From Sphingomonas montanisoli (GTDB lineage Bacteria; Pseudomonadota; Alphaproteobacteria; Sphingomonadales; Sphingomonadaceae), in assembly GCF_008274695.1 (NCBI RefSeq), contig NZ_VTOU01000003.1:744001-808000 (forward strand): a stretch of DNA of 64,000 nucleotides, given 5' to 3'. Each line of letters opens with the position of its first letter. Position 1 is the first letter of the stretch. The notes beneath the pieces are model-generated. The model worked only from the letters and a program-made list of their open reading frames with translations. It ran no database searches and had not been told where the DNA came from. Made by a program: the position numbers and the translations under genes. Below are positions 28,256 through 39,020 of this stretch, piece after piece.

Positions 28256-30226
28256 TCAGGCTGCGGCCACGCGGGCGGCGGCGCGGGCCGTCCAGCGGTA
28301 GAGGCCGAACAGCAAAGCCACGACCAGCAACGTCCCCGCCGCCATCGTCGCTGCCTCATGCCCTTCGCCGATCAAGGCGAGCGGGGAGCCGCTGTCGGTG
28401 CCGACGATCAGCCCCGCGAGCAGCACGCCGAACAGGCTTTCGCCGACGATGAAGCCCGATGCCAGCAGCACGCCCATACGCTGGGAGATCGGATCGGGAT
28501 GCCGGCGGTCATACCATGTGCCGATCACCGCACCTATCACGACCGGCAGCGTGACCGACATCGGCAGGTAGATGCCGATCCCGACCGCGAGCGGCGACAG
28601 ACGGATCCAGCCCTTTCGTCCCATCAGCGCGTCGAGCGCGACGAGGGCGAGGCCCAGCACCGCGCCGATGCCGACCATGTTCCACGGAATGTCGCCCGCA
28701 CCGAGCACCCCGCGCGCCAGCGTCGAGATCAAGGTCGCCTGCGGGGCGGGGAGCGGATCGCGCGGATTGCCGACCACGCCCGGCAACGGTGCGAAGCCAT
28801 AGGCGCCGTTGAGCAGATCGAGGATCGGCGGGATCACGGCAGCACCGGCGATCGTGCCGATCATCAGCGCGACCTGCTGCTTCCACGGGGTCGCGCCGAT
28901 CAGCTGGCCGGTCTTCAAATCCTGCAGATTGTCGTTGGCGATGACCGCGCAGGCGAGGACGAACGACGTCACGAACAAGGCGAAGGCGACGAGCTGCGGC
29001 ACCGCGTCCGCACCCACCAGCGGCCTGACGGCCACCGCGAGCAGCACCGCCGACCCCAGCACCGCAAGGATCGCGAGGCCCGAAACCGGGCTGTTCGACG
29101 AACCGATCAGCCCCGCCATATAGCCGCACACCGCCGCCACGAAGGCGCCGGCCAGCAGCACGTAGACCCAGAAACCCAGCGACAGCGGGATCGCATAGCC
29201 GGCCAGCGGCCCCTGCGCGACGAAATGCCAGAGCAGGCCGACGATCGGCAGAGCGGTGACCGCGGTGATAACACCCATCCAGCCGACGGGCAGATCGCGC
29301 TCCTCGATCGGCAGCAGCTCGGCCGAATTCCTGCGCGCCTTCGACGCCGCCGCCGCACTCTTCAGGCCGCCCCAGATCGGGCGGACGAGCTGGCCCAGGG
29401 TCCAGATCGCCGCCGCGCCGATCACGCCGGCGCCCAGGAAGCGCACCTGACCGCTCCACGCACCCAAGGCAGCGTCCGCGGCGGCGCCCGGCTCGGCGGC
29501 GATGAAGCTCAGGATCGGTGTCGCGACGCCGAAGGCGATGACGAGGCCGAACAGCATCGCCATGCCGACCGACAACCCCACCAGATGGCCAGCGCCCAGC
29601 AATGCGAAGCTGAGCGAGCCCCACAGGCCGGTCGCCGCGCTTGTGCCGCCGATGCGGAACCAGGTCGCCGCCTCAGCCGCGACCAGCTTGGTGGCCGACA
29701 GGATCGCAAAGCCGATCGATGCGAGCGATCCGACGAGGATCACGCGCAGGCCAATCTTGCTTTCCTCGGCGCCCTCGGCGGTCTGGGTGCCGACGCGCAG
29801 CACCTCGGCCGCGGCGACGCCTTCGGGATAGGGCAGGTCCGATCCGGTCACGAGCGCGCGGCGCAGCGGCACCGACAGGACCACACCCATCATCCCGCCC
29901 GACGCGCACAGCAGGAAGGTCTGCCAGAAGGGAAAGCCCTGCCACCAGCCGACCATGACGAGGCCCGGCAGCACGAAGATGACCGACGCGATACACCCCG
30001 CCGCCGACGCGACCGTCTGGACGATGTTGTTCTCGTGGATCGTGGCGTTCCGCACGAAGCGCAGCACCGCCATCGATATGACCGCCGCCGGGATCGACGT
30101 CGCGAAGGTCAACCCGACCTTCAGCCCCAGATAGACGTTCGCCGATGTGAAGACGAAGGTGATGAGGATGCCGAGGATGATACCCCGGACCGTGAGCTCG
30201 CGTGTCGCGGCGGGAAGGCTTGCCAT
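28256..30226 (-). CDS. OPT-family oligopeptide/metal-chelate transporter
   Basis: 656-residue inner-membrane protein with about 14-16 predicted helices. N-terminal LTVRGIILGILITFVFTSAN and YLGLKVGLTFATSIPAAVIS, the loop GSDLPYPEGVAAAEVLR, and SSNSPVSGLAIL are hallmarks of the bacterial OPT family, proton-coupled importers of oligopeptides or metal chelates. Substrate not predictable. It is the most upstream gene of the minus-strand block; the 10-base gap to nadD suggests cotranscription, although this gene is not usual in the nadD cluster. Confidence 0.93.
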   Translation of the reverse strand: MASLPAATRELTVRGIILGILITFVFTSANVYLGLKVGLTFATSIPAAVISMAVLRFVRNATIHENNIVQTVASAAGCIASVIFVLPGLVMVGWWQGFPFWQTFLLCASGGMMGVVLSVPLRRALVTGSDLPYPEGVAAAEVLRVGTQTAEGAEESKIGLRVILVGSLASIGFAILSATKLVAAEAATWFRIGGTSAATGLWGSLSFALLGAGHLVGLSVGMAMLFGLVIAFGVATPILSFIAAEPGAAADAALGAWSGQVRFLGAGVIGAAAIWTLGQLVRPIWGGLKSAAAASKARRNSAELLPIEERDLPVGWMGVITAVTALPIVGLLWHFVAQGPLAGYAIPLSLGFWVYVLLAGAFVAAVCGYMAGLIGSSNSPVSGLAILAVLGSAVLLAVAVRPLVGADAVPQLVAFALFVTSFVLACAVIANDNLQDLKTGQLIGATPWKQQVALMIGTIAGAAVIPPILDLLNGAYGFAPLPGVVGNPRDPLPAPQATLISTLARGVLGAGDIPWNMVGIGAVLGLALVALDALMGRKGWIRLSPLAVGIGIYLPMSVTLPVVIGAVIGTWYDRRHPDPISQRMGVLLASGFIVGESLFGVLLAGLIVGTDSGSPLALIGEGHEAATMAAGTLLVVALLFGLYRWTARAAARVAAA

Positions 30227-30327
30227 GCGGGCATATTGGGGGAGCGGCGAATTAAACGCAATTGATCCCCCCGGCTCCGGATCGGGAAGCCTGACGCCCC
30301 CTCACATGCAGCCTCATCAGGGTCGGA

Positions 30328-30393
30328 TCACGGATTCCGGGCGCCGATCGCGTCGGTCTTGCGCGCCGCCAGATCCTGCTTGCGTTTCGGCAT
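30328..30393 (-). CDS. candidate 21-residue small protein
   Basis: ATG at 30393 opens a 21-codon frame rich in Lys/Arg, beginning MPKRKQDLAARKTD and ending RNP. GAGGTGGG lies just upstream (spacing 2-9), a better ribosome binding site than chance. Lies between the OPT gene start and a divergent small membrane-protein gene. No family recognised; may be non-coding. Confidence 0.25.
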   Translation of the reverse strand: MPKRKQDLAARKTDAIGARNP

Positions 30394-30452
30394 GTCCCAC
30401 CTCGCTCCCCGCCTGCTATACAGCATCGCAACAACAGGATGGAGGGGGCATC

Positions 30453-30806
30453 ATGGACGTCGCAACGGTCGGCCTCGCGCTCGGCATATTCTCGATCGCG
30501 CTGGGGCTCGTCGAGGTGTTCGGCGCGCGGTTCCTGGCCGGGACGATCGCGGCGCAGGGTTATGAGCCGGTCATCCGTCTGTTCGGCGCGCGGGAGATCG
30601 CGACCGGGCTCTACCTGCTCGCCTTCCCCACCGATCCCGCCGGGGTTTGGGCGCGCGTGGCCGGCGACGTGATGGATCTGGCCGCGCTCGCGCTGCTCCT
30701 GCGGCTGCATCCGCGCCATCCGATGATCTGGGTGAACCTCGGCCTCGTCGCCGGTGCGACCGCGATCGACGCGTGGATCGCGCGCTGGATGGCGGGCGCG
30801 CTCTAG
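30453..30806 (+). CDS. small integral membrane protein
   Basis: 117 residues with about four hydrophobic helices (VATVGLALGIFSIALGLVEV; EIATGLYLLAF; DVMDLAALALLL; MIWVNLGLVAGATAIDAWIA). Not confidently assigned; the pattern GARFLAG...RLFGAREIATGLYLL resembles DUF4267-type small membrane proteins. ATG 30453 has GGAGGGGG 5 bases upstream. Single gene upstream of uvrA. Confidence 0.7.
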   Translation: MDVATVGLALGIFSIALGLVEVFGARFLAGTIAAQGYEPVIRLFGAREIATGLYLLAFPTDPAGVWARVAGDVMDLAALALLLRLHPRHPMIWVNLGLVAGATAIDAWIARWMAGAL

Positions 30807-30911
30807 ACTGCGATCCACTCACGCGGATGAAACGGCGGACTCGCAACTCGCCGCACCGCACCCTATCTCTCCCTCTGGAATCCCGATCAGAACAGAGATA
30901 GAACAGGCGGC

Positions 30912-33827
<2,916 letters not shown>

Positions 33828-33832
33828 TGCCT

Positions 33833-35359
33833 CTAAACGTCAAGCGGGTTGTGTTTGTTTTTTACGTTTTGGATCACCGTCTTTAGATTTTCCACCGCAA
33901 TTGACGTTTCCAAATTCAAATAAGACGGCACATCTGTAGTAAATATCGGCCATGCTTCTGTAGGTTGCCATTTTATGGCATTATTCATTCTGTCCTTCCG
34001 ACGCCCCTTTTCAAATACCATTCGAAATCCATTTGGCGTCACACCACGAAATGGTTTGAAATTTACTCGATCGGGAATTTCTTCGTCTATCGAAACAGAG
34101 TCTTCGTACAATTCACGTATCAGGCTCTTATAGTACGGCTGAAGGAATTGAACCTCTCTTATTCCAGCGGCTACAATCAATCTTGTGCACAGATGACATG
34201 GCATCGTTGTGCAATAAAGTGTTCCATTTTTTGTAGGGCGTCCAAAACGAGCAGCATCACTTAGAGCGTTCATTTCAGCATGAACGATTCTACCATACTC
34301 GATGATATCCCCTATCATCGCCCTTGATAGTGGCCCCTGCTTTCCCTCTTCATCAAGCAGCGCCTGCACAGATAATTCATCAGGAGAATGCTTAGAGTGC
34401 TCTGCATTCAGCCACTTCGCCTCTTTCAAACGAGCCAGAAGATCGCGAACCATGTCCGCATGAATGCGCGCATTCGAGTCGTAACCAACCTGAAAATCTC
34501 GACTATCTTGTTCGTGATCTAGCCAGTACGTGCCACCCCCAGACGCCGGCACCTCATTACAACCGAGCGCGACAATTTCCTTATTCTCTCCGAAAATGGC
34601 AGCGCCAACTTGGCGCGATAAATCAGTGGAACGAAGCGATGCTGATTGAGCCAGATACATGCCATGCTCTTCTCTTGTTGGGCTCACGAACGGATGTCCA
34701 AAGAAGCATTTTATGAACCTCTCCATCGAACTTCTAATCGTGTTGGGAGATGTCCCATCCACGATAAAATCAGAATAGGGGTATGCATCTAGAAATCTCT
34801 GACCATCCGCGACTTGGCGCTGATTTTCATCAATTCCGATTATTTCCAATGCCTCTGCTTCTAATTTATTCTGATCTGTTCCCCTGTGATTTTTAAGCAG
34901 CAACGAAACAAGGTTCTTTACGCGCGCTTTGCGCGGGGAATAGCATCCGAGAAATATGACATTCTTTCCATAAATCTGACGGAGAGTTTTGACTTCCTCC
35001 ACTCTTTTCAGCTGCCTGAAAATTATCGCCGTGGAAGGAGAAAATTCCTCCGGCCTTTTTGGAAAATCCCGATAAATTTGAGCAACCCCGGCCAAGGCAA
35101 GTGCGTCGCGACGGCCGCTGTCGGAGCAGAAGTCGTTTCCAGCCTTGATGTACTTTTCGTATCTCTCAAAAGGAGTTTGATGTTTCAGATCAAACCATTC
35201 TTGATGATCATCAAGGAAACTCGTGAGCTTCACGACGTGGGGCTGATAAGCGACCGTTCTAAGCGCACTACATAATTCATCCTGGACCAACTCCAGGTTG
35301 ATACCGATCGGAGCTATGAGCGCGATAAAGACTTCAGGTTTTTTTGTCGCTTTCACCAC
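33833..35359 (-). CDS. anti-phage dCTP deaminase-like defence protein
   Basis: 508 residues, two modules. N-terminal P-loop-like nucleotide-kinase fold (about 8-225) starting FIALIAPIGINLELV, where the usual GxxGxD loop is degenerate. C-terminal cytidine/deoxycytidylate deaminase domain (about 230-460) with zinc site complete: HAE (His360, Glu362) and PCHLC (Cys388, Cys391); SRQVGAAIF and LGCNEVPASGGGTYW are the domain's first strands and loop. This architecture is that of the dCTP-deaminase defence proteins that destroy the dCTP pool on phage infection. GTG start, 35359 (GTG 35356 also possible). The gene is plainly AT-richer than its neighbours, which suggests transfer. The kinase-like module is thought to sense infection or regulate. 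Ends 5 bases from the convergent uvrA. Confidence 0.88.
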   Translation of the reverse strand: MVKATKKPEVFIALIAPIGINLELVQDELCSALRTVAYQPHVVKLTSFLDDHQEWFDLKHQTPFERYEKYIKAGNDFCSDSGRRDALALAGVAQIYRDFPKRPEEFSPSTAIIFRQLKRVEEVKTLRQIYGKNVIFLGCYSPRKARVKNLVSLLLKNHRGTDQNKLEAEALEIIGIDENQRQVADGQRFLDAYPYSDFIVDGTSPNTIRSSMERFIKCFFGHPFVSPTREEHGMYLAQSASLRSTDLSRQVGAAIFGENKEIVALGCNEVPASGGGTYWLDHEQDSRDFQVGYDSNARIHADMVRDLLARLKEAKWLNAEHSKHSPDELSVQALLDEEGKQGPLSRAMIGDIIEYGRIVHAEMNALSDAARFGRPTKNGTLYCTTMPCHLCTRLIVAAGIREVQFLQPYYKSLIRELYEDSVSIDEEIPDRVNFKPFRGVTPNGFRMVFEKGRRKDRMNNAIKWQPTEAWPIFTTDVPSYLNLETSIAVENLKTVIQNVKNKHNPLDV

Positions 35360-35451
35360 TCACCGCACCCTTGTGGATAATTATCGGAAAACTGTGGACC
35401 AACGAATCCCACATGTGTCAAGGTAACCACATCGGGGAAACGGAGGTTCAA

Positions 35452-35616
35452 ATGAGCTATGAGAGCCAAGCTACATCTTGGTTGAACAGCGTTTTTGAAC
35501 GTTCGAATCAGGCAATACAGAACACACCAAAGCCGGTTCGAGAGGGACAGATGCGCCATGTCTCAACCAGTCAAACTGGCAGTTCTAAAACGGTAACGTC
35601 ATCCAAGAGCGGATGA
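35452..35616 (+). CDS. 54-residue orphan protein in the defence island
   Basis: Starts MSYESQATSWLNSVFERSNQ and ends in a Ser/Thr/Lys-rich tail. GGAGG lies 5 bases before ATG 35452, one of the best ribosome binding sites in the window. Divergent from the deaminase gene, 92 bases away; composition is AT-rich like the rest of the island. Its stop codon lies inside a perfect 13-bp hairpin. No family recognised; an amphipathic N-terminal helix followed by a disordered basic tail is what can be seen. Could be an antitoxin-, inhibitor- or sensor-like partner, but that is speculation. Confidence 0.5.
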   Translation: MSYESQATSWLNSVFERSNQAIQNTPKPVREGQMRHVSTSQTGSSKTVTSSKSG

Positions 35617-35623
35617 CGTTACC
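35588..35623 (-). terminator. rho-independent terminator, 13-bp stem
   Basis: GGTAACGTCATCC (35592-35604) pairs perfectly with GGATGACGTTACC (35611-35623) over a six-base loop; on the minus strand CGTTTTAG follows. It ends the 223-residue orphan gene's transcript 9 bases after its stop and, on the other strand, includes the stop codon of the 54-residue gene. Confidence 0.8.
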
Positions 35624-35631
35624 ATCTCCGG

Positions 35632-36303
35632 TTACAGATCGTATTCCGGTTTGAGCGCTTCCCATTGCTCAATAATATTCATGTATTTTCTCTGAAAGAT
35701 TGCTTCCTCGTCGCCTTTAAGGAAGTCCATTCCTCCAGAAAACGATCTACCACGTAGAACGTCGAGGATTTCCATATCCACGATATCGTATTCGCTGAGC
35801 GCCTCTCGCATCAGCCACAGGCCAATGCGCCCCCATAATGATGACAGGGCAGGCTCCTCGAAAAAGTATGGGTAAATAATTTTGTGCCTGTCGCTACCAA
35901 TCTTTAACGCGAGAAGATTGTCGACTTTTACAATCAGTTCCAACCCTGGAACGGTGTAGTGCGTATGAATGTTCTCTTGCGTCCATACGATTTCCGCGTT
36001 GGTTGTCCTACGCAGATGGCGAAACCATTGTAGGAATCCCTCCGTAAGTAAGGGATAAAGCCGCTTCCGGCTCTTGAGATCGCCTATCAGCACCGGAGTG
36101 AAGGTTTCAAGATCAACTAGCCCAACAGAATGCTGCTTTGCAGCATTCCACCAAGGGTAGTGAAAATGCCCTCCGCCTGTCGGCAAACCTAGAGCCTTTC
36201 TCCGTTCACCACGCAAATCAATGCGGAGTTCCCGGGTAAGTAAATTCTCTGGAAGTTGGCAGATTTTGAGGATTTTATTAAGATTAACGACTCTGATCGT
36301 CAT
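35632..36303 (-). CDS. orphan protein of the defence island
   Basis: 223 residues, not recognised. Begins MTIRVVNLNKILKICQLPEN; ATG 36303 has GAAAGG 8 bases upstream, and a frame 45 codons longer is less likely. No signal peptide or membrane helix. Conserved-looking islands: RIDLRGERRKALGLPTGGGHF, TPVLIGDLKSRKRLYPLL (motif-like GDLKSRKRL), and VKVDNLLALKIGSDRHKIIYPYF, rich in Asp/Lys/Glu around short hydrophobic strands, which would suit a nuclease-like alpha/beta fold but is not proof. AT-rich like the deaminase gene; own terminator. Being in the same foreign segment it may be a second, unrelated defence gene. Confidence 0.6.
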   Translation of the reverse strand: MTIRVVNLNKILKICQLPENLLTRELRIDLRGERRKALGLPTGGGHFHYPWWNAAKQHSVGLVDLETFTPVLIGDLKSRKRLYPLLTEGFLQWFRHLRRTTNAEIVWTQENIHTHYTVPGLELIVKVDNLLALKIGSDRHKIIYPYFFEEPALSSLWGRIGLWLMREALSEYDIVDMEILDVLRGRSFSGGMDFLKGDEEAIFQRKYMNIIEQWEALKPEYDL

Positions 36304-36454
36304 GAGCGCAACCTTTCGTTGCCGCTTCCGCGGACAGCTACTGATGCTTTGCTCCCCCGAATCACTTTTCGCACTCGGGATGTAGGAGTGCCAGCCGTTT
36401 TTTATATGTTCCCTTCCGTCAGCGCCTGATCGCATCAACGATCCCTCTTTGTTC

Positions 36455-36483
36455 TTGACATTGCAAACCTATTTGGTTATACG
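36455..36483 (+). promoter_or_regulatory. consensus-like promoter, probably leaderless transcript
   Basis: TTGACA (36455-36460), a 17-base spacer, then TATACG (36478-36483). The start codon of the next gene begins 8 bases after the -10 box, so transcription should start at or within a base or two of the ATG. No ribosome binding site precedes that ATG, in line with a leaderless mRNA. Confidence 0.6.
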
Positions 36484-36490
36484 TCTTCGT

Positions 36491-37087
36491 ATGACCATCC
36501 ATCCGCATATCGCCGTCGACGCATCTGCTCCGGCCGAACCGCCCGCCGATCTCACCGATTTCGCGCCCGTGCCCGTCTCCGGACGGCATGACGGGTGGAC
36601 GCCCGACAAGCAGCGCGCGTTCATCGAGGTGCTGGCTGATACGGTATCGGTGCCGGCCGCCGCGAAGGCGGTCGGGATGGGGGTGGAGGGGGCGTATCGG
36701 CTGCGCAGGCGCGCCGACGCGGCCGGCTTCGCCGAAGCCTGGGACGCCGCCTATGGCATGATGACCCGGCGGCTGACCGACGCCGCCTTCGCCCGCGCGA
36801 TCCACGGCGTCACCAACCCGGTCTATCATGCGGGCGAGGTGGTGGGGGAGCGCGTCCAATATGACGAGCGGCTCACCCGCTTCCTCCTCGAACGCCACGA
36901 TCCCGAGGGCTATGGCCGGCTGATGGGCTGCGATCCGCGCTGGGTGGAGGAGAAAGACGTGCTGCGCCCGCGCATCCGCAAGCTGCCCCACCTCCTCGCC
37001 CGCCTGTTCGGCCTTGCCGGCGATCCCCGGCCCGAGGATGCCGCCCCGCTCGGCCTCGCGCCCCCGCCGAAGACGCGCCGCCGCTGA
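36491..37087 (+). CDS. helix-turn-helix protein of sphingomonad type
   Basis: 198 residues. The middle holds a DNA-binding-like segment: GWTPDKQRAFIEVLADTVSV, PAAAKAVGMGVEGAYRLRRR, resembling the small-terminase/homeodomain-type helix-turn-helix (VxxAAxxVGMSxxxAYxLRRR). Downstream, YDERLTRFLLERHDPEGYGRL is typical for the group. C-terminal Pro/Arg-rich tail. Many sphingomonads carry this type of protein, usually annotated hypothetical; DNA target unknown. Start 36491 fits an apparently leaderless promoter; upstream extension adds only 14 unlikely codons. A GC-rich hairpin (37131-37141/37150-37160) follows. Confidence 0.65.
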   Translation: MTIHPHIAVDASAPAEPPADLTDFAPVPVSGRHDGWTPDKQRAFIEVLADTVSVPAAAKAVGMGVEGAYRLRRRADAAGFAEAWDAAYGMMTRRLTDAAFARAIHGVTNPVYHAGEVVGERVQYDERLTRFLLERHDPEGYGRLMGCDPRWVEEKDVLRPRIRKLPHLLARLFGLAGDPRPEDAAPLGLAPPPKTRRR

Positions 37088-37179
37088 TCCGAAAAGACCC
37101 CGCTCCCCCTTCATCATCTGGGCGGGGTCCGGGGTGGGGCGACTCCAGACGCCCCACCCCAAACCCCTCATTTCCCACC

Positions 37180-37220
37180 GAAAAAGCAAAGGCCACAAAA
37201 GCCACAACCATTGTGGCCTT
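37180..37220 (-). terminator. rho-independent terminator after the DUF3237 gene
   Basis: AAGGCCACAA (37189-37198) pairs with TTGTGGCCTT (37211-37220); read on the minus strand the stem is followed by TGCTTTTTCGG. Lies 37 bases after the DUF3237 stop codon. A second GC-rich hairpin with an 11-bp stem at 37131-37160 serves the opposite gene. Confidence 0.7.
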
Positions 37221-37256
37221 CGCCTTCACCCCGCGATTTGGGACGCCGCGAACGCC

Positions 37257-38180
37257 TTACCGCATCGCATAATATTCGTAATGCGTTTCCTCGCCCTGGA
37301 CCCAGCCGAAGCCCAAAGCGACCACCTCGTTCAGCCATGCATTCGGCCCGTCGACGGGCGCTTCGAACATTGCGGTGGTGCGCCAGCTGCGGTCGATATC
37401 GGGGGAGGGATCGAGCAGGGTGCGGCTGTTGGTGCCGATATATTGTTGGACGATCATGTCGCCATTTTCGGCGACCATTTCGGCCTTCATGTCGATGTGG
37501 AAGGGGAAGCCCATCGGCCCCTTGCCCATGCGGTGCGCGCCCCATGCGAAGCCGACCGGCCATTCGGCGGTGAGCGGCCCTTCCGTCCGGCAACCGCTTT
37601 CGGCGATCGAGAGGTAGCGTTTGGCGACCTGGCTCTCGATCTTGATCCGCTCGCCCAGCGTGCCCGATGCGACCATGTGATAGACGGGGTCGACCGCGAT
37701 CGCATTGGCATCCGGCGCGGTCTTGCGGCCCAGAAGTTCGTGGACGGTGTAGATCAGGTCGTCGCCGCGCACCTCCACCGTCGCGGCCGCGACCACGTCG
37801 TTCAGCCAGTCGTGCGCGCCGTCCTCGCCCGCGGCATCGGCTTCGAAGCCCACCCCGATCCGCCACGCGCCCTCGCCATAACGCGCCGCGCGCCGCCCGA
37901 TATATTTCATCAGGATCGGGGTGCCCCCCGCGGTCCTGAGCGTGATCAGCCCCTCGACCCAGGCGAGACCCGGCTGCTTCTCGCTCTCCACCTGCCATTC
38001 GGTCGCGAGGCCGGGGACGATATCGGCGGTCAGGCGATCGCCCGCCGCCCCGCCGCCGATCGGCCGCGCGACGCTGCGCCGCCCCATCGGCCCGTCATGC
38101 GCCAGCACCTCGCGCGCCATGCCCTTCGCCGTTAGCACGAACAAAGGCCGCGCCGGAAAGCTGTTCCCCATCTCGCCCAT
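37257..38180 (-). CDS. tandem DUF3237 protein
   Basis: 307 residues with two DUF3237 barrels, about 13-150 and 165-307. Matching pieces show the duplication: KYIGRRAAR / QYIGTNSRT, DWLNDVVAAA / AWLNEVVALG, and DLIYTVHELLG / ETHYEYYAMR. No signal peptide. Family function is unknown, but it is often found with aromatic or polyketide catabolism genes. ATG 38180 has GAGGGTG before it (GTG 38183 is adjacent). Followed upstream by the sulfurtransferase and SnoaL-like genes, all on the minus strand with tiny gaps, so these three are probably one operon. Confidence 0.85.
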   Translation of the reverse strand: MGEMGNSFPARPLFVLTAKGMAREVLAHDGPMGRRSVARPIGGGAAGDRLTADIVPGLATEWQVESEKQPGLAWVEGLITLRTAGGTPILMKYIGRRAARYGEGAWRIGVGFEADAAGEDGAHDWLNDVVAAATVEVRGDDLIYTVHELLGRKTAPDANAIAVDPVYHMVASGTLGERIKIESQVAKRYLSIAESGCRTEGPLTAEWPVGFAWGAHRMGKGPMGFPFHIDMKAEMVAENGDMIVQQYIGTNSRTLLDPSPDIDRSWRTTAMFEAPVDGPNAWLNEVVALGFGWVQGEETHYEYYAMR

Positions 38181-38195
38181 CACCCTCTCCTTATG

Positions 38196-39020
38196 TTATA
38201 TCTCGCGCGCGACCGGCCTTTCCGGATCGGCGATCCATTCGCTCCACGACCCCGGATAGAGGGCCGCGCCGCACAGCCCCGCGACTTCCATCGCCAGCAG
38301 ATTGTGGCACGCGGTCACCCCCGATCCGCACTGCATCACGCTGTCCTTGGGCGCCGCATCGCCCAGCACCGCGCCCCATTCGGCGGCCAGTTGCTCCGCC
38401 GGCTTGAAGCGCCCGTCGGCCTGCAGGTTGTCCTTGAAGAACCGATTGGTCGATCCCGGAATATGCCCCGCGACCGGATCCATCGGATTCGCCTCCCCCC
38501 GCCACCGCTCGGCGGTGCGCGCATCGACGACGAGGAACTTTGGCGACGCGATATTGGCCAGCACCGCATCCGCATCAACCGTCGCCAGCGCGGGTCCGCT
38601 TGCGGTGAAGTCCCCCGGTACGGCGTCACTGGTCCCGCCCTCCAGCGGCCCGGTCCACGCCTGCAGCCCGCCGTCAAGCACCGCCACCTTGTCATGCCCC
38701 GCCCAGCGCAGCAGCCACCACAGCCGCGCCGCATAAGGCCCGCCCTGTGCATCATAGGCCACGACCTGCTGCCCTTTGTGGAGCCCGATCCCCCGCATCG
38801 TCGCGGCGAAGACATCCGGATCGGGCAGCGGATGCCGCCCGTTGGTGCCCTTAGGCGGCGCGGACAGATCGGCGTCGAGGTGCAGGTAGTGTGCGCCGGT
38901 TATGTGCCCCTGCGCAAAGGCCCGCCGCCCCGCCTCGGGATCGCCGAGATCGAACGAGCAGTCGACGATCAGCATGTCCGGCGTGATCGCATCCGCCCCG
39001 ATCAAAGTGGCAAAACTCAT
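38196..39020 (-). CDS. sseA: 3-mercaptopyruvate/thiosulfate sulfurtransferase
   Basis: 274 residues in two rhodanese domains (about 1-135 and 145-272). The active-site loop CGSGVTAC (Cys about 234) is that of mercaptopyruvate sulfurtransferases rather than CRxGxR thiosulfate rhodaneses. Also typical: DGRHPLP-like NGRHPLPDPD, VAYDAQGGPYAARLWWLLRW, DGGLQAW, VVDARTAERWRGE and AGHIPGS. Cytoplasmic. Overlaps the SnoaL-like gene by four bases (ATGA). Confidence 0.93.
   Translation of the reverse strand: MSFATLIGADAITPDMLIVDCSFDLGDPEAGRRAFAQGHITGAHYLHLDADLSAPPKGTNGRHPLPDPDVFAATMRGIGLHKGQQVVAYDAQGGPYAARLWWLLRWAGHDKVAVLDGGLQAWTGPLEGGTSDAVPGDFTASGPALATVDADAVLANIASPKFLVVDARTAERWRGEANPMDPVAGHIPGSTNRFFKDNLQADGRFKPAEQLAAEWGAVLGDAAPKDSVMQCGSGVTACHNLLAMEVAGLCGAALYPGSWSEWIADPERPVAREI

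Noticed and set aside
28211-30265. 684-residue frame opposite the OPT transporter
   Set aside because: Antisense shadow, extremely Arg/His/Gln-rich.
33965-34264. 99-residue plus-strand frame inside the deaminase gene
   Set aside because: Opposite a gene with complete catalytic motifs; no ribosome binding site or similarity.
33828-36490. Integrated prophage or ICE
   Set aside because: No integrase, tRNA target, terminal direct repeat or structural gene; only a few foreign genes.
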